From the NCBI GenBank assembly GCA_937922435.1, contig CAKZVT010000035.1, positions 1 through 26,157 on the forward strand: DNA of 26,157 nt, given 5' to 3'. Below, piece by piece: positions 22,086 to 26,157 of this stretch. This stretch comes from an uncultured Prevotella sp. (GTDB lineage Bacteria; Bacteroidota; Bacteroidia; Bacteroidales; Bacteroidaceae). Below the pieces are notes generated by a model. It had not been told where the DNA came from and ran no database searches. It saw nothing but the letters and a program-made list of their open reading frames with translations. The position numbers were made by a program, and so were the translations under genes. Every line of letters starts with the position of its first letter. Positions within the stretch are counted from its first letter, which is position 1.

Positions 22086-23324
22086 TTATTTATGTTTAAT
22101 AGTAGAAAAAAATTGTGAGAGATATATGCAAATGCTTACGATGATCGTTCCCCAAAAAGAATATGCTTTCGTGATAAGCGGCCAAATCAGAAAGCCACTA
22201 AGGAGAATATAGAAACAGACGGAATACAAGAAGAATTTAGGCAATACAAAATTTCCATTACGAGGTCTCAATTTTGAGGAAATATAGCACAAGCATAAAA
22301 CAAAAATAGCTGCAAAAATATGCCCAAAATCGTATAAGAGATCTCCAAATAAAGTATTGTACACATTCATTCGAGTACCAGTGATTCTTTCCAATGTCAA
22401 ATAGTCACGTTGACCATCGCCACCAACTATTGAAGAAAAAAATGCAAAGCAATTCTTACCAAGCGTAATCCCTTTAGTGTACCAACATTCAGTATTGAAA
22501 TTACAAAAACTTTCTCCCATATAGCGATATATCCAGTCTGTTAATGCAAAATCAGAATATTGGTCGGATGAAAAACGGTTAATTGTAATTACTATGAATA
22601 TAGCAATGATTCCTACTGCAGCACACAAAAAAGACCTGTTAATTATTTTTTTTACTTTCGATGGTATAACTTTCCTGAAAAAGAGAAAAATCTGCAAGAA
22701 ATATAAAAGAGCCCATAGTAAAGCTCCTCGTGTACCAACGGTCATTCCTAGTAGTAATGGATTCAGATAAGAAATAATGAATCCCACAATCATTAATTTA
22801 TTATATGTTGTCTTTATTGGATTTACAGTAATATAATAAAAGAATAATATTGGAGATATAAACCAAGAATACGCAGAAAAAGCAAACAGTTTGGAACTTA
22901 AAGGAGTTAAAATGTTTCGAGAGTCATATTCACCTGACGTATATTCATTTTTTATATCAGCAATATTACTAAAATCCACTCCACTGGAAACAAAATGGTA
23001 TAGAATTTCTGCAAAAGGAATATATGAAGTAAACGCAATTACCCACATAATGGGCAAGAGTACTGGTGATTTACATTTAGAAATCGTCTTTAAAGGCTCG
23101 CTTTTTACACTTAGAAATAACAATAAAAATAGAATTGCTAAATATAAGAAAGGTACAAGCGTAAAGTCATGGAATTGTCTAAAAATAACTGACTGGCTAT
23201 AAAAAATTGACGCTAAAGCTGCTATTGTCCATAAAGCCAATGGATATAGGTTTATTATATCTTCATGTTTTCTTATGAAATATATACTAAAGCCTAAGAA
23301 TATAATAAAATTCACATAAATCAT
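22086..23324 (-). CDS. wzy: O-antigen/capsule polymerase, Wzy-like (412 aa)
   Basis: Integral membrane protein with many hydrophobic segments over its length: IYVNFIIFLGFSIYFI at the start, LALWTIAALASIFYS, LVPFLYLAILFLLLFL, a cluster around VGFIISYLNPLLLGMTVG, CAAVGIIAIFIVITI, and several at the end. It has a large loop (about 245-310), the topology expected of Wzy polymerases, which join repeat units on the periplasmic face. Wzy proteins are too divergent for motif proof, so the call rests on topology, size and position between flippase and glycosyltransferases. It begins 4 bp after the FrhB-like gene. Strongly AT-rich. Confidence 0.78.
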   Translation of the reverse strand: MIYVNFIIFLGFSIYFIRKHEDIINLYPLALWTIAALASIFYSQSVIFRQFHDFTLVPFLYLAILFLLLFLSVKSEPLKTISKCKSPVLLPIMWVIAFTSYIPFAEILYHFVSSGVDFSNIADIKNEYTSGEYDSRNILTPLSSKLFAFSAYSWFISPILFFYYITVNPIKTTYNKLMIVGFIISYLNPLLLGMTVGTRGALLWALLYFLQIFLFFRKVIPSKVKKIINRSFLCAAVGIIAIFIVITINRFSSDQYSDFALTDWIYRYMGESFCNFNTECWYTKGITLGKNCFAFFSSIVGGDGQRDYLTLERITGTRMNVYNTLFGDLLYDFGHIFAAIFVLCLCYISSKLRPRNGNFVLPKFFLYSVCFYILLSGFLIWPLITKAYSFWGTIIVSICIYLSQFFSTIKHK

Positions 23325-23328
23325 ATGA

Positions 23329-24543
23329 TTATTTATCTCTAAATATGTTTTTTAATAGTTTCCAAGGGAATAATATTAATCGTAGATAGTTGTTCTTCTT
23401 TCTTTTTTCCATTTCATTTCTCAAGACCATTCGTATGCTTGAAACGTATCCATATAAAGGATAAGCCTCAACGAATGCCTTATTTTTGGGATGTCTCTTG
23501 AATGGCATCACCAATGATGGTTTGTAATGAAGTCTCTCTTTGTAGTTACGCTCTATATTGTTCAAATCAGTAGCATTATCTGATACCTTATCATAAAATG
23601 TGCTACCATTTGGTGTATTTATAGTTACTGATGATACATTTTTTTTCGAATAAGGGAATTTAACCGTTTCACCTAATCCTATAAAATCTCCTATTGTTAT
23701 ATCTCCTATACGCTCCGGTCGAGCATAATTGCAAGAATAACAATTTTCTCTAAGGGAAATGCCCCACAAAAATCCAAGAATATAGTATTGCTGAGTCTCA
23801 TCAATGCGAAATAATTTTTCACGATAGTTGTCCCTTGGGAATAACTTTCGTCTGCCTTTATCCCATAAAGTCAGACGAAAGTTATTCCCATCGTTGCCTC
23901 TGAAGCGAATATCTGCGATATCTTTAAGCTTGTATTTGTCAATTATATAGGCAACTTCTTCTTTAAAATATTTTGTTGGACAAACGCCATGACAAATCAA
24001 ATCAACGGTTATAAGATTATCGTAATCCTTGCGTAAGAAAGTCTTTAATCCTGCAACTTGACATGGTGTACCTATAAATAATACTAATCTGTCATTGCGA
24101 AGAAAAATTTTAACTTTTTTATAAGTATCTTTCCCAACTAAACTCTGTACATATCGAGAGCCCTTGAAATGTTCCAATTCATCCATACTTTCTGCATAGG
24201 TCATAATTGGAGTCATTTCAGAATCATATCTTGACCCAAAAACGACACCTCCTTGTTTTATGACATATTCAGACATACAAGTTCCTATACCACCAGAAGC
24301 ACAAATCATTCTTTTGTCTTTATCTTCTATCCATGAGGCATAGCACTTTAAAGGGTAAGAATATTTTAGTTCTACGTTATTTGGACAGGATGATTTGCAT
24401 AAGCCACAATGAATACAATTTATTTCATCCACAACAGGATGTACGCTGCCCAATTTATCTTCTTGCATACTGATACATCTACGATTGCAAACATTTACGC
24501 AAGCATAGCAACCTGTACATTTATCTTCCGGACAAATTAGCAT
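23329..24543 (-). CDS. FrhB/FdhB-family iron-sulfur protein, wzx-wzy copy (404 aa)
   Basis: Same family as the protein at 17019-18227 but clearly diverged. Ferredoxin motifs are C9-x2-C12-x2-C15-x3-C19 and C43-x2-C46-x2-C49-x3-C53-P. The core has CASGGIGTCMSEYVIKQGGVVFGSRYD, RLVLFIGTPCQVAGLKTFLRKDY, LICHGVCPTKYF, and RENCYSCNYARPERIGDITIGDFIGLG. The start lies inside the end of wzx (7-bp overlap). Unlike the other copy it has no adjacent pyruvyl transferase. The coding sequence carries a 53-nt near-perfect palindrome (23837-23889), encoding around NNFRLTLWDKGRRKLF. The frame is intact across it. The role in the locus is unknown. Confidence 0.86.
   Translation of the reverse strand: MLICPEDKCTGCYACVNVCNRRCISMQEDKLGSVHPVVDEINCIHCGLCKSSCPNNVELKYSYPLKCYASWIEDKDKRMICASGGIGTCMSEYVIKQGGVVFGSRYDSEMTPIMTYAESMDELEHFKGSRYVQSLVGKDTYKKVKIFLRNDRLVLFIGTPCQVAGLKTFLRKDYDNLITVDLICHGVCPTKYFKEEVAYIIDKYKLKDIADIRFRGNDGNNFRLTLWDKGRRKLFPRDNYREKLFRIDETQQYYILGFLWGISLRENCYSCNYARPERIGDITIGDFIGLGETVKFPYSKKNVSSVTINTPNGSTFYDKVSDNATDLNNIERNYKERLHYKPSLVMPFKRHPKNKAFVEAYPLYGYVSSIRMVLRNEMEKRKKNNYLRLILFPWKLLKNIFRDK
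23837..23889. repeat. 53-nt near-perfect palindrome inside a coding sequence
   Basis: GGGAATAACTTTCGTCTG (23837-23854) and its exact complement (23872-23889) flank CTTTAT (23856-23861), CCC, ATAAAG (23865-23870). One mismatch (23855/23871) separates an 18-bp outer and a 6-bp inner stem around a 3-nt loop. No U-rich tail follows on the coding strand. Confidence 0.9.
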
Positions 24544-26054
24544 AAATTATTTTTTAAAGATTTTATGTCTACAATATGAAATATAACAAGCAAAAAACAG
24601 TAAGGAATCAACCATAACAAGGTCTTTATTATACAAACTGATACATATTTCATACGAATAGGGAATGTTGTAAAGTACTCTTGACGTATTGGGATAAAGT
24701 TAACTAAAAAAAGAAGACTTATCGCCAATACTGTTGGAATTAAAAAACATCTAAACATTTTCCAACGACTCAACCTCATTATTTTTTTGTAATATACTGT
24801 ATAATAGGAGCCAATGACAAAAATCACATAGAAGAAATATCCTATAACAGCAGAACCGACTCCATAACGAACGCTCAATGAGGCATTGATAACCATAGAT
24901 ATGATGCATGCTACGGCCGATGTAACAACTAAAGGTTTTGTGCGTCCGTATGCAAGAACCAAGGCATTGCCGGGGGTCGTATGTATTTGTACTAAGACCG
25001 TTAAACACCAAATAGCCATCCAATGTGCCAAACCAACATATTCAGAACCTACATAGGCCGACAATACTTCCGAGGCACAGAAAATGAAAGGAATACTTAA
25101 CATATTCGCTAAAACGGAAGTCCATGTTGTCCATTTATAGGCAAAGGTCTCGATTGCCTGCTGATTTTTTTTTGCTACTAATTCTGATGTTTTCGGTAAG
25201 AAGATACTGGAGAATGTACCTCCTATCATAATTATTAATTGAGGAATCACTTCTATAATCCTATATTCTGAAACAGTTTCGGCACCATTGGCAGAAAATA
25301 TACTTAGAATGATAGGGCGTGATTGTGTTGAGGTCATCTGAAAAAGTGACAATGCAAATATGGAAAGGCTAAAAGCCAAGACAATTCTGAAATCTTTCCA
25401 ATAGGTTGCTGGTTTTAAACTATCAATAAGGTTATCCCGACGGCATTTGATGGCGTAAGGAACAAGTAACAGAGCCAATACGGCTGTCAACCAAAAGAAG
25501 TAGGCTGTCAAAGACAAATCTGCCCATAAGACGATAAATATCAGCAATGTTTTAAGTACGGTTTGCACACATTGTACTTGCATCGTATATGCCATTTGCT
25601 TGTCTGCAATCAACAGTTGGTTAAACGTTGTCGTGCCCCAACTGAAGATGGAAAATATCGCAATGATATAAAGGCACATCCGCAATTGAAGGAATTGCTC
25701 ATGGGTAACGGAGAATATACTTTCACCCCATATAGCCAATGCTATCAGTCCAAGCATATTGACGCAAGCAATAATAAAATAGAATGTGATATTTGTCCGC
25801 GCTACTCGATATATGATGTCTTGTCTCCCTTCTGCTTTCCATTGGGAAAAGAATTTTATGGCACCTGTGTTCATCCCTAAATCCAGCAAGTGCATATAGC
25901 CGTTACAAGCTGTGGCAATAGCTAAAATGCCATATTCAGCCTTACCATAATAACCTAATAGTAAAGGAACGGAAATGAATCCCAATATGGCATTTAGTAT
26001 TTTCTGAAGCGTACTCCAAAAGAAAGACGAAAAATAATAATTGTTTTTCAACAT
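24537..26054 (-). CDS. wzx: Polysaccharide flippase, Wzx-like (505 aa)
   Basis: Inner-membrane flippase of the MATE/MOP polysaccharide-export superfamily that moves lipid-linked repeat units to the periplasm. The N-terminal part is typical: FSSFFWSTLQKILNAILGFISVPLLLGYYGKAEYGILAIA then LLDLGMNTGAIKFFSQ. The rest has about twelve hydrophobic segments and the mid-protein conserved region with VSEYRIIEVIPQLIIMIGGTFSSIFLPKTSELVAKK. ATG at 26054 is preferred over a TTG four codons upstream. A run of nine As on the coding strand (25165-25173) encodes part of AKKNQQ. First gene of the operon, downstream of a recognisable promoter box. Substrate is not readable. Confidence 0.9.
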   Translation of the reverse strand: MLKNNYYFSSFFWSTLQKILNAILGFISVPLLLGYYGKAEYGILAIATACNGYMHLLDLGMNTGAIKFFSQWKAEGRQDIIYRVARTNITFYFIIACVNMLGLIALAIWGESIFSVTHEQFLQLRMCLYIIAIFSIFSWGTTTFNQLLIADKQMAYTMQVQCVQTVLKTLLIFIVLWADLSLTAYFFWLTAVLALLLVPYAIKCRRDNLIDSLKPATYWKDFRIVLAFSLSIFALSLFQMTSTQSRPIILSIFSANGAETVSEYRIIEVIPQLIIMIGGTFSSIFLPKTSELVAKKNQQAIETFAYKWTTWTSVLANMLSIPFIFCASEVLSAYVGSEYVGLAHWMAIWCLTVLVQIHTTPGNALVLAYGRTKPLVVTSAVACIISMVINASLSVRYGVGSAVIGYFFYVIFVIGSYYTVYYKKIMRLSRWKMFRCFLIPTVLAISLLFLVNFIPIRQEYFTTFPIRMKYVSVCIIKTLLWLIPYCFLLVIFHIVDIKSLKNNLC

Positions 26055-26095
26055 ATTAGTGTTCAATCGAATCTATTAGAAATTTTGCAGATTTA

Positions 26096-26103
26096 CAAAG
26101 TTA
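26096..26103 (-). promoter_or_regulatory. Bacteroidetes -7 promoter box (TAACTTTG) for the polysaccharide operon
   Basis: On the - strand TAACTTTG is a full match to TAnnTTTG. It would start transcription near 26088, leaving a leader of about 35 nt before the wzx ATG. TTG-containing sequences lie upstream, but none has the ideal -33 spacing. All genes from wzx to rmlB are co-oriented and mostly overlapping or within 35 bp. Confidence 0.55.
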
Positions 26104-26157
26104 AGCCCTAAAATGAAAACAAGAGCTAAACAAGTGCAAATAAAACCGCTTATTTAC

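Overview
The window looks like a Bacteroidales chromosome, with Prevotella/Bacteroides the best guess. Three things support this: a PRTRC cassette of the Bacteroidetes type beside a topoisomerase III, a TAnnTTTG-type promoter box in front of the surface-polysaccharide operon, and start codons preceded by A/T-rich sequence with no clear Shine-Dalgarno. No rRNA or tRNA gene is visible.

Region 1 (1-5171, + strand, visibly GC-rich) is a mobile-element-type maintenance block. It opens inside a type IA topoisomerase gene, apparently within its catalytic Tyr codon. A terminator and a roughly 170-nt nested inverted-repeat structure follow. Next comes a tight operon: a 66-aa unknown, PRTRC protein E, PRTRC protein C (ubiquitin-like), a 58-aa unknown, a roughly 300-aa F-like protein, PRTRC protein B (E2-like) and the PRTRC ThiF protein (E1-like). 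Motifs in the last two and the terminal Gly of protein C suggest a ubiquitin-like conjugation module. Such a block is typical of integrative conjugative elements, but no att site was identified.

Region 2 (5172-7780) has two back-to-back hairpins between convergent genes and a large SF2 helicase gene on the - strand with a coiled coil and a WG-repeat-like C-terminus.

Region 3 (7783-26103, - strand, read right to left) is one long O-antigen/capsule-type locus. The order is promoter, wzx, FrhB-like Fe-S protein, wzy, GT2, hexapeptide acyltransferase, GT4, polysaccharide pyruvyl transferase, second FrhB-like protein, a 303-bp gap holding a MITE-like repeat, GT4, hddA, gmhA, an hddC-gmhB fusion, GT4, and rmlA-C-D-B. 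It supplies two activated sugars, GDP-D-glycero-alpha-D-manno-heptose and dTDP-L-rhamnose, plus four glycosyltransferases, two modifying activities, a flippase and a polymerase. The initiating sugar-phosphate transferase and chain-length regulator are not in the window. Base composition falls sharply from the rml genes to the Wzx/Wzy end, suggesting a mosaic origin.

The most striking points are: (i) a nine-G tract just after the ATG of the acyltransferase gene, where losing one G restores a full N-terminus, so a phase-variable switch currently OFF; (ii) a 53-nt almost perfect palindrome inside the reading frame of the promoter-proximal FrhB-like gene; (iii) the MITE-like element with 21-bp imperfect terminal inverted repeats and 22-bp internal repeats; (iv) the long nested hairpin before the PRTRC operon; and (v) the E1/E2/Ubl reading of that operon.
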